A stretch of 27,166 nucleotides of DNA from positions 17,295-44,460 of the forward strand of contig DOWN01000315.1 in NCBI GenBank assembly GCA_003519545.1. Direction: 5' to 3'. This document shows, in pieces, positions 1 through 8,006 of this stretch (its first letter is position 1; each line of letters opens with the position of its first letter). This DNA comes from Bacteroidota bacterium (GTDB taxonomy: Bacteria; Bacteroidota; Ignavibacteria; Tepidaquicellales; Tepidaquicellaceae). The notes below the pieces were generated by a model. It worked only from the letters and a program-made list of their open reading frames with translations. It was not told the DNA's origin and did not search any database. The position numbers and the translations under genes are program-made.

Positions 1-34
1 CACCGGAATTTGTTGGTTCTTGTGTATTTCCCAT
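1..34 (-). CDS. possible start of a gene running off the left edge
   Basis: An ATG at 34-32 opens a minus-strand frame reading MGNTQEPTNSG and stays open to the window edge. It lies 15 bases after the dinG stop on the same strand, which fits the close packing seen elsewhere here. Only eleven codons are visible, there is no Shine-Dalgarno site, and no family can be recognised. It could be a real downstream gene or a chance opening. Confidence 0.35.
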   Translation of the reverse strand, partial: MGNTQEPTNSG

Positions 35-49
35 TTTAATTTATTTAGT

Positions 50-2044
50 TCAAATTTTTTCAATCGGACATTTTTCGATTGAATTCAAAAAAAATTTTTC
101 ATAAGGTTTAGTTAAAATTCTATTATCTAATATAACGATAATGCCTTTATCGTTTGAGTTTCTTATTAATCTTCCTACACCTTGTCTGAATTTAAGAATT
201 GCCTCAGGTAATGAATATTCCATAAAACTATTTCCACCTCTGGCATCTATAAATTCCATTCTTGCTTTTACAACAGGATGATCAGGAACCTGAAAAGGTA
301 ATTTTGTAATTATAAGATTACTAAGAGAATCACCAGGCACATCAATCCCCACCCAGAAACTATCAACTCCGAATAAAACAGAGTTAGTATTTTCTTTGAA
401 TTTTTTGAGAAGAGTGCTTCTTGAATTCCCTTCTCCCTGAATCAATATCTCAATATTTTTATCACTTATTAAAGATCTGATCTCTGCTCCTATTTGCTTC
501 ATCAGTCCCATATTTGTAAATAAGACTAACGCTTTGCCTTCCGTTTTTTCAATGAAATGTAAAATCCAGTCTTTTAAATTTTCTGTATAGAAAATATCTG
601 AATTTTTAGAAGGAGGAGGCATTCCGGATGGAATATAAATTTTTACCTGGTTATAAAAATCAAATTGAGTCGGTAATATCAGATTATTTACATTTTCCGC
701 ACCTAATCTTTCAATGAAATACTCAAAACTATTATTTACAGTAAGTGTTGCACTTGTTAATATTGAAGTATTATTGGGTCGAAAAATATTTTCTCTGAAA
801 TAGTCTGAAATATCAATTGGAGCAGTGCAAATAGAGACATTGGAATCTTCCCGCATACCTGAGAGTTCAACCCAATAAACAAATTCATTTCCTTTTTTTT
901 CCTCATATTTCTGTTCAAGAAAATGAGTTATATAAAATTTAAATTCACCGAATCTTACAATATAATCATTCAGTTCATTCAACTCCATATCATCTTTACA
1001 GTTTTTTCTCAATTCACGCAAGTATTCGAGAAGTTTTTCAATTTCGGGAGTTAATATATCTTCAACAATGTTTTTTTCATAAACACGGACTGCGAGTTTT
1101 TCATAAAATCCGTTATTTTTTATAAATAATTCTTCTTTGAGATTAAAGAAAAATCTGTGAACGAGATCATATAGATTTTGCACCGAAAGTTGAATGTGAA
1201 GAGAAGGTAAGTTTAACAAAAACCCCTTTTTTTTAGCCGGATTATATAATCTGTTGAGTTGATATTTTATCATTTCACGGGAAAGTGAAGGATAAATATG
1301 TTCTGCTGCTATAGATTCAAGAGTATGGGCTTCATCAAAAATTATAAAATCTTCAAGAAACAAGTAACCTTCTGCATCTGCTTCTGAAACACCATCAAAC
1401 AGAGTGAAAAATAAATGATGATTAACAATAACAACATCAGCATCTGCAATAGCGAGTTTTGCTTTCATATAAAAGCAATCAGATTCAGTTCCGCCACATG
1501 TTTTTGACGAACAAATTCCCCTTTCAGCACATATTGAATTCCATACGTTTTGTTTAATAGCGAAAGGTAAATCGGAAACAGTTCCATCAGCGGTATTTCG
1601 AGACCAACTATAAACTTTATCAAGAAAAAACTTTTCATCAGAATCAAATAGATTATCTGACTTAACGAGAGCTTTCTGAAGCCTTTTAGGGCAAAGATAA
1701 TTTGTCTTACCTTTTATTAATGCAGCAGAAAATTTTACCGGCATTAATTCCTGAAGGAGTGGAATATCTTTATTTAATAACTGTTCCTGAAGATTTATTG
1801 TATGAGTTGAAATAACTGCTTTTTTTTTATTTTGTTTTGCATAGAGAATAGAAGGGACAAGATATGCGAAACTCTTCCCAACACCTGTAGGTGCTTCAAT
1901 CATTAAGTGAGATTGATCTTGTAAAGTTTTAAGAATCTCAAGAGCCATATCAAGTTGACTTTGACGGAATTCATAATCCTCAAATTTTTTTGACAAAATT
2001 CCGTCTGATTTAAAAAATTCTATTACCTGATTTTCAAGGCTCAT
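50..2044 (-). CDS. dinG: DinG/XPD-type ATP-dependent DNA helicase
   Basis: A superfamily 2 helicase of the DinG/XPD branch, whose members unwind DNA 5' to 3' and carry an iron-sulfur cluster; a role in repair or resolving replication obstacles is inferred from the family. About 664 residues. Visible motifs from the N-terminus: FRQSQ before the Walker A motif APTGVGKS (about 51-58), a cysteine group (C118, C172, C178, C183, C190) that supplies the cluster ligands, the DEAH box in FDEAH (about 237-240), and near the C-terminus the motif VI stretch FRQGVGRLIRN. I place the start at the ATG at 2044; a TTG two codons earlier is possible but unneeded. No Shine-Dalgarno site is seen. It is divergent from trmH and would be transcribed from the AT-rich gap upstream. 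E. coli DinG is somewhat longer (about 716 residues), and here there is no extra exonuclease domain. Confidence 0.9.
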   Translation of the reverse strand: MSLENQVIEFFKSDGILSKKFEDYEFRQSQLDMALEILKTLQDQSHLMIEAPTGVGKSFAYLVPSILYAKQNKKKAVISTHTINLQEQLLNKDIPLLQELMPVKFSAALIKGKTNYLCPKRLQKALVKSDNLFDSDEKFFLDKVYSWSRNTADGTVSDLPFAIKQNVWNSICAERGICSSKTCGGTESDCFYMKAKLAIADADVVIVNHHLFFTLFDGVSEADAEGYLFLEDFIIFDEAHTLESIAAEHIYPSLSREMIKYQLNRLYNPAKKKGFLLNLPSLHIQLSVQNLYDLVHRFFFNLKEELFIKNNGFYEKLAVRVYEKNIVEDILTPEIEKLLEYLRELRKNCKDDMELNELNDYIVRFGEFKFYITHFLEQKYEEKKGNEFVYWVELSGMREDSNVSICTAPIDISDYFRENIFRPNNTSILTSATLTVNNSFEYFIERLGAENVNNLILPTQFDFYNQVKIYIPSGMPPPSKNSDIFYTENLKDWILHFIEKTEGKALVLFTNMGLMKQIGAEIRSLISDKNIEILIQGEGNSRSTLLKKFKENTNSVLFGVDSFWVGIDVPGDSLSNLIITKLPFQVPDHPVVKARMEFIDARGGNSFMEYSLPEAILKFRQGVGRLIRNSNDKGIIVILDNRILTKPYEKFFLNSIEKCPIEKI

Positions 2045-2252
2045 ACACAAAATTAACGATATTACAATACTAAATAAGTGTTAAAATATAATCTTATAAC
2101 ACATACTTATAAAAATGGAATAAATTTAGCAACAAATAACTGAACTTATTAAAAAAAGAGAAATATATTTTAATAAAATGTTGATATAAAATTAGCATAT
2201 GTGATACATAATAATAACTATAAATATTAAGCGAGAATAAATAAATTAGAAA
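2045..2252. other. AT-rich divergent intergenic region
   Basis: This 208-base gap separates the divergent dinG (minus) and trmH (plus) genes, so it should hold promoters for both. It is almost entirely A and T with scattered G/C. I see no hairpin with a U-tract, no tRNA-like fold and no credible small ORF. A candidate promoter toward trmH is listed separately; I could not settle on one toward dinG. Confidence 0.6.
2181..2210 (+). promoter_or_regulatory. candidate promoter for trmH
   Basis: TTGATA at 2181-2186 resembles a -35 box. After 18 bases comes TACATA (2205-2210), preceded by TG one base upstream (2202-2203), like an extended -10 element. The ATG of trmH is 42 bases further on. In such AT-rich DNA chance matches are common, so support is weak. 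Confidence 0.3.
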
Positions 2253-2786
2253 ATGAGAAAACTTGCACACGAAGAAATTAAATCAAAAAGAAAAAATCTT
2301 ACAGACATAAAAAAACATAAGAGATTTCCTGTTGTTGTATTGTGTGATAATATCCGTAGCATATATAATGTAGGATCAATTTTCAGAACTTCAGACGGAG
2401 CATTTATTGAGAAATTATATTTATGCGGATATACACCGCATCCACCACGAAAAGAGATAGATAAAGTGGCACTTGGAGCGACATTAAGCGTGCCGTATGA
2501 ATATTATAAGAATCCAATTGAAGCACTTGAAAAAATTAAAGAGATGGGATATAAATTATGTGCACTAGAACAAACAGACAGAAGTATAGATTACAAAGAA
2601 ATTAAAATAGAAGATTTTCCTTTGTGCTTAGTAATAGGTAATGAAATTTCAGGAGTGTCAAATGAAATTATCGAGAGATGTGAAATGTCTATTGAAATAC
2701 CAATGTATGGAGTGAAGCAATCTCTAAATGTTTCTGTAAGTTATGGAATAGCGATTTTTGAATTAATCAGTAAACTGACACATTAA
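2253..2786 (+). CDS. TrmH/SpoU-family RNA ribose methyltransferase
   Basis: A SPOUT-class, SAM-dependent 2'-O-ribose methyltransferase acting on tRNA or rRNA; the target nucleotide cannot be told from sequence. At 177 residues it is close to the bare catalytic domain, without the N-terminal RNA-binding domain of RlmB/TsnR types. The three SpoU motifs are clear: motif 1 NVGSIFRTSD (about 39-48) with the catalytic Arg at 45, motif 2 LVIGNEISGVS (about 126-136), and motif 3 IPMYGVKQSLNVSVS (about 149-163), which together form the trefoil knot and SAM site. It is the only plus-strand gene in the window and probably has its own promoter. Its TAA stop overlaps the stop of the convergent prenyl synthase gene by three bases. 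The family call is sure; a more specific name is not. Confidence 0.88.
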   Translation: MRKLAHEEIKSKRKNLTDIKKHKRFPVVVLCDNIRSIYNVGSIFRTSDGAFIEKLYLCGYTPHPPRKEIDKVALGATLSVPYEYYKNPIEALEKIKEMGYKLCALEQTDRSIDYKEIKIEDFPLCLVIGNEISGVSNEIIERCEMSIEIPMYGVKQSLNVSVSYGIAIFELISKLTH

Positions 2787-3760
2787 TAATTTCTATTTGA
2801 AATAAAAAAGACAAGAGATTTAAGAGAATTTTTTATTTCAGAATCAGGAAAAGAATTTAAGATATTATATGCCTCATCAGAATAATATTTTATTTTTTCA
2901 TCAGTGTAAGAAATTCCTCCATATTCATATACAAATTCATAAACTTTATCAAATTTTTTAAGAGAATCGCTTTTAATTAATTTCATCATTTCTTTAGACT
3001 TGGATGAAGGTGCATTTCTTAAAGAAACTATCAATGGCAGAGTGAATTTTTTTTCTTTTAAATCATTTCCTGTAGATTTTCCGAGTAATTTCTTTCTGCC
3101 AATATAATCAAGAAGATCATCACGTAATTGAAAAATTATACCAATGTTTTCACCAAAGTCAGACATAAGTTTAATTTTATTTTTATCTCCGGTAGCACTC
3201 ATTGCACCAATTTCGCAACAGGTTTTTATTAAAGAGGCAGTTTTATCTGAAATTACTTTAAAATAAGTTTCTTCAGTGGCATCAAAATTTCTTGCTTTTT
3301 GTATCTGCAAAAGTTCGCCTTCACTCATTCTCTTCACCGCATTTGTTGTAGATTTAAGAAAATCATATTCATTAGCATCAAGAGAAATCATTAATCCTTT
3401 AGAAAGAAGGAAATCACCAATTAAAACGGCAACTTTATTTTTCCAAACTGCATTGATAGATGCGATACCTCTTCTTGTCTTAGCATCATCCACAACATCA
3501 TCGTGTATTAGAGTAGCGGTATGAAGAAGTTCGACAAGGTTAGCAGCGATATAAGTCCTGTCGTTAATATCTCCGCACATTTTTGCAGAAGATAGGACGA
3601 GAATCGGTCTTATACGTTTACCTTTTTGTTTTAAAATATATTTTGTGATTAAATCAAGAAGAGCAACTTTTGATTTTAAAACTTCTGAAAATCTTTTTTG
3701 AAATTCTTTTAACTCATTCTGAATTGGTTCGCTGATTTTAAGTAAATCTTTTTCTTTCAA
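2783..3760 (-). CDS. long-chain all-trans polyprenyl diphosphate synthase
   Basis: Condenses isopentenyl diphosphate onto an allylic diphosphate to give a long isoprenoid chain, probably the side chain of menaquinone, the likely substrate of the ACIII encoded further along. The 325-residue protein has GKRIRP (about 47-52), the first aspartate-rich motif DDVVD (87-91), the second DDLLD (214-218) and GND (231-233). The residues just before the first motif (ATLIHDD) are small rather than aromatic, which in this family allows a long product; chain length is inference. The start is TTG at 3760: the in-frame TAA of tatC lies one codon upstream, and the next Met is residue 61, beyond the essential GKRIRP. 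No Shine-Dalgarno site is seen. It is the last gene of the minus-strand string and converges on trmH. IspB, HepT or a similar name would fit. Confidence 0.88.
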   Translation of the reverse strand: MKEKDLLKISEPIQNELKEFQKRFSEVLKSKVALLDLITKYILKQKGKRIRPILVLSSAKMCGDINDRTYIAANLVELLHTATLIHDDVVDDAKTRRGIASINAVWKNKVAVLIGDFLLSKGLMISLDANEYDFLKSTTNAVKRMSEGELLQIQKARNFDATEETYFKVISDKTASLIKTCCEIGAMSATGDKNKIKLMSDFGENIGIIFQLRDDLLDYIGRKKLLGKSTGNDLKEKKFTLPLIVSLRNAPSSKSKEMMKLIKSDSLKKFDKVYEFVYEYGGISYTDEKIKYYSDEAYNILNSFPDSEIKNSLKSLVFFISNRNY

Positions 3761-3763
3761 AAT

Positions 3764-4540
3764 TTATATTGTGCTAAGTTGAGTTTCGGAGTTTTTCTTT
3801 TTTTGTGACAATTTAGAAATTAAAATACTGATTTCATAAAGGAATAATAGTGGAATACCGAGTAAAAGTTGACTTGTAATATCAGGGCTTGGAGTAAGCA
3901 AAGCCGCAAGAATTAAAATAATAACGACAGAATGTTTTCTGTATTTTCTCATAAATTCGGGTGTTAATATTCCGATTTTTGATAGAAAAAAAGAAACCAT
4001 TGGGAGTTCAAAAATAACTCCAGCCGCAAGGCACAGAGATATAATAAAACTCATATAATAATCAATTGAAATTGTATTTTGTATAACAGTAGTTCCAAAT
4101 TTAGCAAGAAACTCTAATGAAGTCGGTAAGATTACAAAATAAGCAAATACAATACCACCGAGAAAACAAACAGTTGAAAAAATTACAATTGAAGAGATGT
4201 ATTTTTTTTCAGTCGGTTTAAGAGCAGGTTCTATAAATTTCCAAAACTGATAAATTATATTGGGAATACTAAGAATAGCACCACCGATGAGAATAACTTC
4301 AATATATAAAGTAAATTGACCGAAAGGTTGAATGTTAATAATTGTCAAAGGAGGAATAGTTTTTGTAGCAGGAGCTAATAAAATTTTTTCCACAATAAAA
4401 TTTACAAATACACTAACAACAATTGCGGCAATTACAACTCCAATAAGTGCTTTAATTATTCGCCATCTGAGTTCTTCAAGGTGATCAAGAAAACTCATTT
4501 CTTTTTCAACGATATGTTCAGATTTATTTTCGTCGTTCAA
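3764..4540 (-). CDS. tatC: Sec-independent protein translocase TatC
   Basis: The substrate-recognising membrane subunit of the twin-arginine translocase, which exports folded proteins. The N-terminal signature SFLDHLEELRWR (about 16-27) is the cytoplasmic region that contacts twin-arginine signal peptides. Six hydrophobic segments follow, with the family's YQFWKFIEPAL stretch after TM2. The C-terminal tail is Lys-rich. The start is uncertain: the first option is TTG at 4540, six bases after the trmO stop; an ATG at 4498 would give a protein beginning MSFLDHLEELR, also normal for TatC. No TatA/B gene is visible. ActB in this window carries a Tat signal and is an expected client. It sits between trmO and the prenyl synthase gene with very short spacers, so they are probably co-transcribed. 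Confidence 0.93.
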   Translation of the reverse strand: MNDENKSEHIVEKEMSFLDHLEELRWRIIKALIGVVIAAIVVSVFVNFIVEKILLAPATKTIPPLTIINIQPFGQFTLYIEVILIGGAILSIPNIIYQFWKFIEPALKPTEKKYISSIVIFSTVCFLGGIVFAYFVILPTSLEFLAKFGTTVIQNTISIDYYMSFIISLCLAAGVIFELPMVSFFLSKIGILTPEFMRKYRKHSVVIILILAALLTPSPDITSQLLLGIPLLFLYEISILISKLSQKKKNSETQLSTI

Positions 4541-4546
4541 ACTCTT

Positions 4547-5008
4547 TTACCAATAATTTTTTGTAATTATTCTAACCCATTCAGGTTCTTTGATTCGAGA
4601 CTTTTCAGGTAAAAAACAAGAATAAACCGGTTTAATATCAATAACGGGCGAATTATTCAATGCATCTAAACCTTTAACAATAATTATTTTATTATTTACA
4701 TCCACAAGTTCACAAATTGAATTTCCAATTTTATTAGGACGTTTGCTTGCTCTTTGTGAAAAAATTCCAACAGGATATAAATTTTCTAATCCTCTCGGAA
4801 TTCTTTCAAAATTCATTTCTTCATTTTCATTTATCAGATGAAAAAAATAAATAACTTCTATATGAGAAAATTCAAAGATGTTATTGACTGCTTCGGCAGG
4901 AATTTCCTCATTTAAAATTATTTTTGAAATTACATTTCCCCAGTTATCATCAATTCTTTCGTTTCTTTCATTATGCACCACACCAATATCTTTAAAAATA
5001 AAATCCAA
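4547..5008 (-). CDS. TrmO/TsaA-type tRNA (t6A37-N6) methyltransferase
   Basis: Belongs to the TrmO (YaeB/TsaA, UPF0066) family, which uses SAM to methylate t6A at position 37 of tRNA-Thr. At 153 residues it is the single beta-barrel domain only, shorter than E. coli TrmO (about 235), which has an extra C-terminal domain. Signature segments are GIFSQRASKRPNKIGNS (81-97), GLDAL (113-117) and DIKP (124-127). The start is TTG at 5008, one base after the glyA stop; no ATG occurs before the conserved first strand, where family members begin. No Shine-Dalgarno site is seen, so translation probably depends on ribosomes finishing glyA. The archaeal-like short form could act on another tRNA; the family assignment is firm. 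Confidence 0.85.
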   Translation of the reverse strand: MDFIFKDIGVVHNERNERIDDNWGNVISKIILNEEIPAEAVNNIFEFSHIEVIYFFHLINENEEMNFERIPRGLENLYPVGIFSQRASKRPNKIGNSICELVDVNNKIIIVKGLDALNNSPVIDIKPVYSCFLPEKSRIKEPEWVRIITKNYW

Positions 5009-5009
5009 T

Positions 5010-6296
5010 TTATTTATAAATAGGAAAATTAGAAGTCAGTTCTTTGATATCGGCAGAAACTCTTTTTTTAACATCATCGTTTTTTGGGTCTGAAATTATA
5101 TCATTAATAAATCCAGCAATAATTTTCATTTCAGGTTCTTTCATACCTCTTGAAGTGAGTGCAGGAGTTCCGAGTCTTATTCCGCTTGTAACGAGAGGAC
5201 TTTTATCATCGTTAGGAACGGAATTTTTATTACAAGTTAAACCGATTTCGTCAAGAACTTCCTCAGCAGCTTTACCTGAAATATTTTTATTTCTTAAATC
5301 AATCAGCATCAAGTGATTATCTGTTCCACCGGAAATAACGTTAAATCCAAAATTTATAAGTTCATTTGCAAGAGACCGGGCATTTGATATTACTTGTTTA
5401 GCGTAAGTTTCAAAATCATCCTTTAGAGCTTCTTTAAATGCAACGGCTTTTGCAGCGATAACGTGCATAAGCGGACCACCCTGAACACCGGGCATAACCA
5501 TAGAATCAATAAGTTCACTCATTTTTTTTGTTCTTCCTGATTTAGGAGCAACAATACCAAATGGATTATCGAAATCATTTCCCATCATAACCATACCACC
5601 GCGAGGACCTCTAAGGGTTTTGTGAGTTGTGGTTGTAACAACGTGACAATGCGGGATGGGATCGTTAAGTAATTTTTTTGCAATTAATCCTGCAGGGTGA
5701 GCAATATCTGCGAGTAAAAAAGCTCCAACGCTATCAGCAATTTCTCTGAATTTTTTGTAATCAATATTTCTGGAATATGCACTTGCACCTACTGTAATCA
5801 TTTTTGGTTTTTCTTTTTTAACTGAATCAGCGACCATATCATAATCAAGAAAACCTGTTTCAGTATTAATCCCATACTGTACAAAATTATAAAGTTGACC
5901 TGAAAAATTTACTGGAGAACCGTGAGTAAGATGTCCACCGTGCGAAAGATTCATACCCATAACTTTATCGCCCGGTTTAACAAGAACAAAATAAACAGAC
6001 ATATTTGCCTGTGAGCCTGAATGCGGTTGAACATTTACATACTCAGCACCAAAAAGTTTTTTAGCACGGTCTCTAGCGAGGTCTTCTGCGATATCTACAA
6101 ATTCACATCCACCATAATATCTTTTTCCCGGATACCCTTCGGCATATTTATTTGTTAAAACGGAACCTTGAGCTTCCATCACCGCTTTAGAAACAAAATT
6201 TTCGGAAGCAATCATTTCTAACTTTTCACTTTGTCTGCCTGCTTCTTTTGAAATAGCATCAAAGATTTCAGAATCTTCTTTCTTTAAATATTCCAT
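5010..6296 (-). CDS. glyA: serine hydroxymethyltransferase
   Basis: PLP enzyme that interconverts serine and glycine with transfer of a one-carbon unit to tetrahydrofolate, in the cytosol. At 428 residues it is the usual bacterial length. The PLP lysine is K226 in TTTTHKTLRGPRGG, the cofactor-ring aspartate and histidine are D197 and H200 (DIAHPAG), and SENF at 31-34 and YAEGYPGKRYYGG (51-63) are family hallmarks. Starts at ATG 6296, four bases after the rpiB stop. It lies inside the string that runs from the sirtuin to the prenyl synthase, just upstream of trmO. Nothing odd in the protein. Confidence 0.97.
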   Translation of the reverse strand: MEYLKKEDSEIFDAISKEAGRQSEKLEMIASENFVSKAVMEAQGSVLTNKYAEGYPGKRYYGGCEFVDIAEDLARDRAKKLFGAEYVNVQPHSGSQANMSVYFVLVKPGDKVMGMNLSHGGHLTHGSPVNFSGQLYNFVQYGINTETGFLDYDMVADSVKKEKPKMITVGASAYSRNIDYKKFREIADSVGAFLLADIAHPAGLIAKKLLNDPIPHCHVVTTTTHKTLRGPRGGMVMMGNDFDNPFGIVAPKSGRTKKMSELIDSMVMPGVQGGPLMHVIAAKAVAFKEALKDDFETYAKQVISNARSLANELINFGFNVISGGTDNHLMLIDLRNKNISGKAAEEVLDEIGLTCNKNSVPNDDKSPLVTSGIRLGTPALTSRGMKEPEMKIIAGFINDIISDPKNDDVKKRVSADIKELTSNFPIYK

Positions 6297-6300
6297 TTAA

Positions 6301-6744
6301 TTATTTATTGTTTTCTATTTCAGAAATTTTTTCAACTCTCCTTTGGTGTCTTCCGCCTTCAAATTCTGTGTTCAAAAATGCTTCAAGAGAAAGCACAGCC
6401 TCATCAAATTTAATAAAATCCGCACCAAAGCAAATAACATTTGCATTGTTATGAAGTCTTGACATTCTTGCAATTTCAGGACTGCAAGCGTTTACAGCTC
6501 TGATTCCTTTGCTTTTATTCGCTGCAATTGATACTCCAATTCCACTTCCACACATAAGGACACCATAATCAGATTCACCGGAACTAACAGACGCACCAAC
6601 AAGTTTTGTGTAATCAGGATAATCTACACTATCAGGAGTAAATGAACCAAAATCTTTAACTATGTATCCTTTTGCTTTTAGATGTTCTATTAATTCATTT
6701 TTAAGATTGAAACCTCTGTGATCCGAGCCAATGGCAATATTCAT
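6301..6744 (-). CDS. rpiB: ribose-5-phosphate isomerase B
   Basis: Interconverts ribose 5-phosphate and ribulose 5-phosphate in the pentose phosphate pathway. The 147-residue protein shows the RpiB/LacAB fold signatures: SDHRGF (7-12), the catalytic C65 in GVLMCGSGIGVSIAANK, RAVNACSPE (82-90) and the HNNANV segment (98-103). LacA/B isomerases are similar, but the active-site Cys and SDHRG favour RpiB. The ATG at 6744 overlaps the last base of the upstream stop (TAATG), and an AAGGAG site precedes it inside the upstream gene. Pairing rpiB with glyA is common in bacteria of this group. Confidence 0.94.
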   Translation of the reverse strand: MNIAIGSDHRGFNLKNELIEHLKAKGYIVKDFGSFTPDSVDYPDYTKLVGASVSSGESDYGVLMCGSGIGVSIAANKSKGIRAVNACSPEIARMSRLHNNANVICFGADFIKFDEAVLSLEAFLNTEFEGGRHQRRVEKISEIENNK

Positions 6745-8000
6745 TATTCAATTCTCCTTTTAATAAACCATATCTCCCCAAAATTTAATCCGATTCCAAA
6801 ATTTATTGACTGATCTTTTACCAAACCAAAATCAGTTTTTCCGCGAGTTGAATAATTTACATTAAAATCAATAGAGTTTAATTCACTAATCGGAATTTCA
6901 ATTCCCGCAGAAATACCAAATCGGGTAATGCTATTTCCTAAAACTTCATAATATGCTTTGTCATAATAACCACCAAATCTATAAGTTAGTTTTTCCCACA
7001 TTGATTTTCTGTCATCTTTGGAAGGTTGGATTTCAAATCCAAGACCTGCTCGGTAAGAAGTTCCGTAAGTTGGGTCGGAAATTCCGAACTCTCTGAAATT
7101 TGCCCAATTTTGAATAATCAAATCTGCTGCAACAACATATCTGTCAGAAAATTTATTTGAAATACCAAATCCTAATTGATACGGAATTTCGAAAGTACCT
7201 CTTTCAAATCTTACAGTATCTTCACCAACACTTGAAGAATAAATAGCATCCACAGAAGATGTTAAACTTGCTTTTGAATGGAAAGAAAAACCAAGAGTAA
7301 GATTTTTTAAATTTTTATCCGATGTAATATTTTCAGCGAACAAAACCGCACCTGCTTTAAAAAAAGAGCCTCTCAAATCATTTTCACTTCTGATTCTTGT
7401 ATTAGTAATCAGAGGGTTATTAAACACAACTCTGCTTTCATCTTTTATATTTCCAAACGCATAATTATATTCAGCAGCGAGACCAATTGCTTTAAAAACA
7501 ATATAACTCATTCCTAGACTTACAGAGGTTAAGCTGCCTTTACCCGAATAAATTTTGTTAAATGACTGACCATCCTGAACACCAGACTGAGAAATTTTAT
7601 AACCGATAAGACTGATGGGATTAATACCGAGATTCATAACCCATCCATTTGTTCTGCTGAAAGGAATACCAATATTCATTCCGGTTACATTTCCTTCAGA
7701 GACTTTCAGTTCACTTATATCATTTGTAGATTTCAAGAGACCGTAATCCGCAGTTACACTGAATTTTGTATAATCAAGGAATATGTTAGCAGCAGGATTC
7801 ATATTGTTTACATAATTACCGAGTAAACCAATTCCCTGCACTCCCATTGCATTAGTTCTAAGACTTGTATTATATTTTAAATCTCCGATACCGAAAATTG
7901 TATAGGGAGAACCACCCGGAAATTCGTCATCCTGGGAGAAAACATTTGATGAAATAAAACTTAAACAAAAGAGAAATATTATTTTTTGAAACTTGTTCAT
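6744..8000 (-). CDS. outer-membrane beta-barrel-like protein, function unknown
   Basis: A 418-residue exported protein. The N-terminal signal peptide (about 1-23) ends in NVFSQ, a typical signal peptidase I site for this phylum. The mature part starts with SPYTIFGIGDL and NNMNPA, followed by alternating hydrophobic/polar strands rich in Gly, Asn and Ser, and ends in FGEIWFIKRRIE. This matches the FadL/PorV-like barrels widespread in Bacteroidota and relatives. No ligand or partner can be inferred from motifs. It overlaps rpiB by one base and follows a lipoprotein gene by six, so the two envelope proteins are likely made together. The barrel assignment is from pattern, not from a recognised family domain. 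Confidence 0.72.
   Translation of the reverse strand: MNKFQKIIFLFCLSFISSNVFSQDDEFPGGSPYTIFGIGDLKYNTSLRTNAMGVQGIGLLGNYVNNMNPAANIFLDYTKFSVTADYGLLKSTNDISELKVSEGNVTGMNIGIPFSRTNGWVMNLGINPISLIGYKISQSGVQDGQSFNKIYSGKGSLTSVSLGMSYIVFKAIGLAAEYNYAFGNIKDESRVVFNNPLITNTRIRSENDLRGSFFKAGAVLFAENITSDKNLKNLTLGFSFHSKASLTSSVDAIYSSSVGEDTVRFERGTFEIPYQLGFGISNKFSDRYVVAADLIIQNWANFREFGISDPTYGTSYRAGLGFEIQPSKDDRKSMWEKLTYRFGGYYDKAYYEVLGNSITRFGISAGIEIPISELNSIDFNVNYSTRGKTDFGLVKDQSINFGIGLNFGEIWFIKRRIE
6754..6759 (-). promoter_or_regulatory. Shine-Dalgarno site of rpiB inside the upstream gene
   Basis: AAGGAG on the minus strand in the last codons of the beta-barrel gene (KRRIE, stop), nine bases before the rpiB ATG. It supports the TAATG overlapping start. 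Confidence 0.7.
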
Positions 8001-8006
8001 TATTTT

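Noticed and set aside
2045..2110. Promoter-like boxes toward dinG
   Set aside because: Several TATA-like hexamers occur but none has a convincing -35 partner at proper spacing; in DNA this AT-rich the matches mean little.
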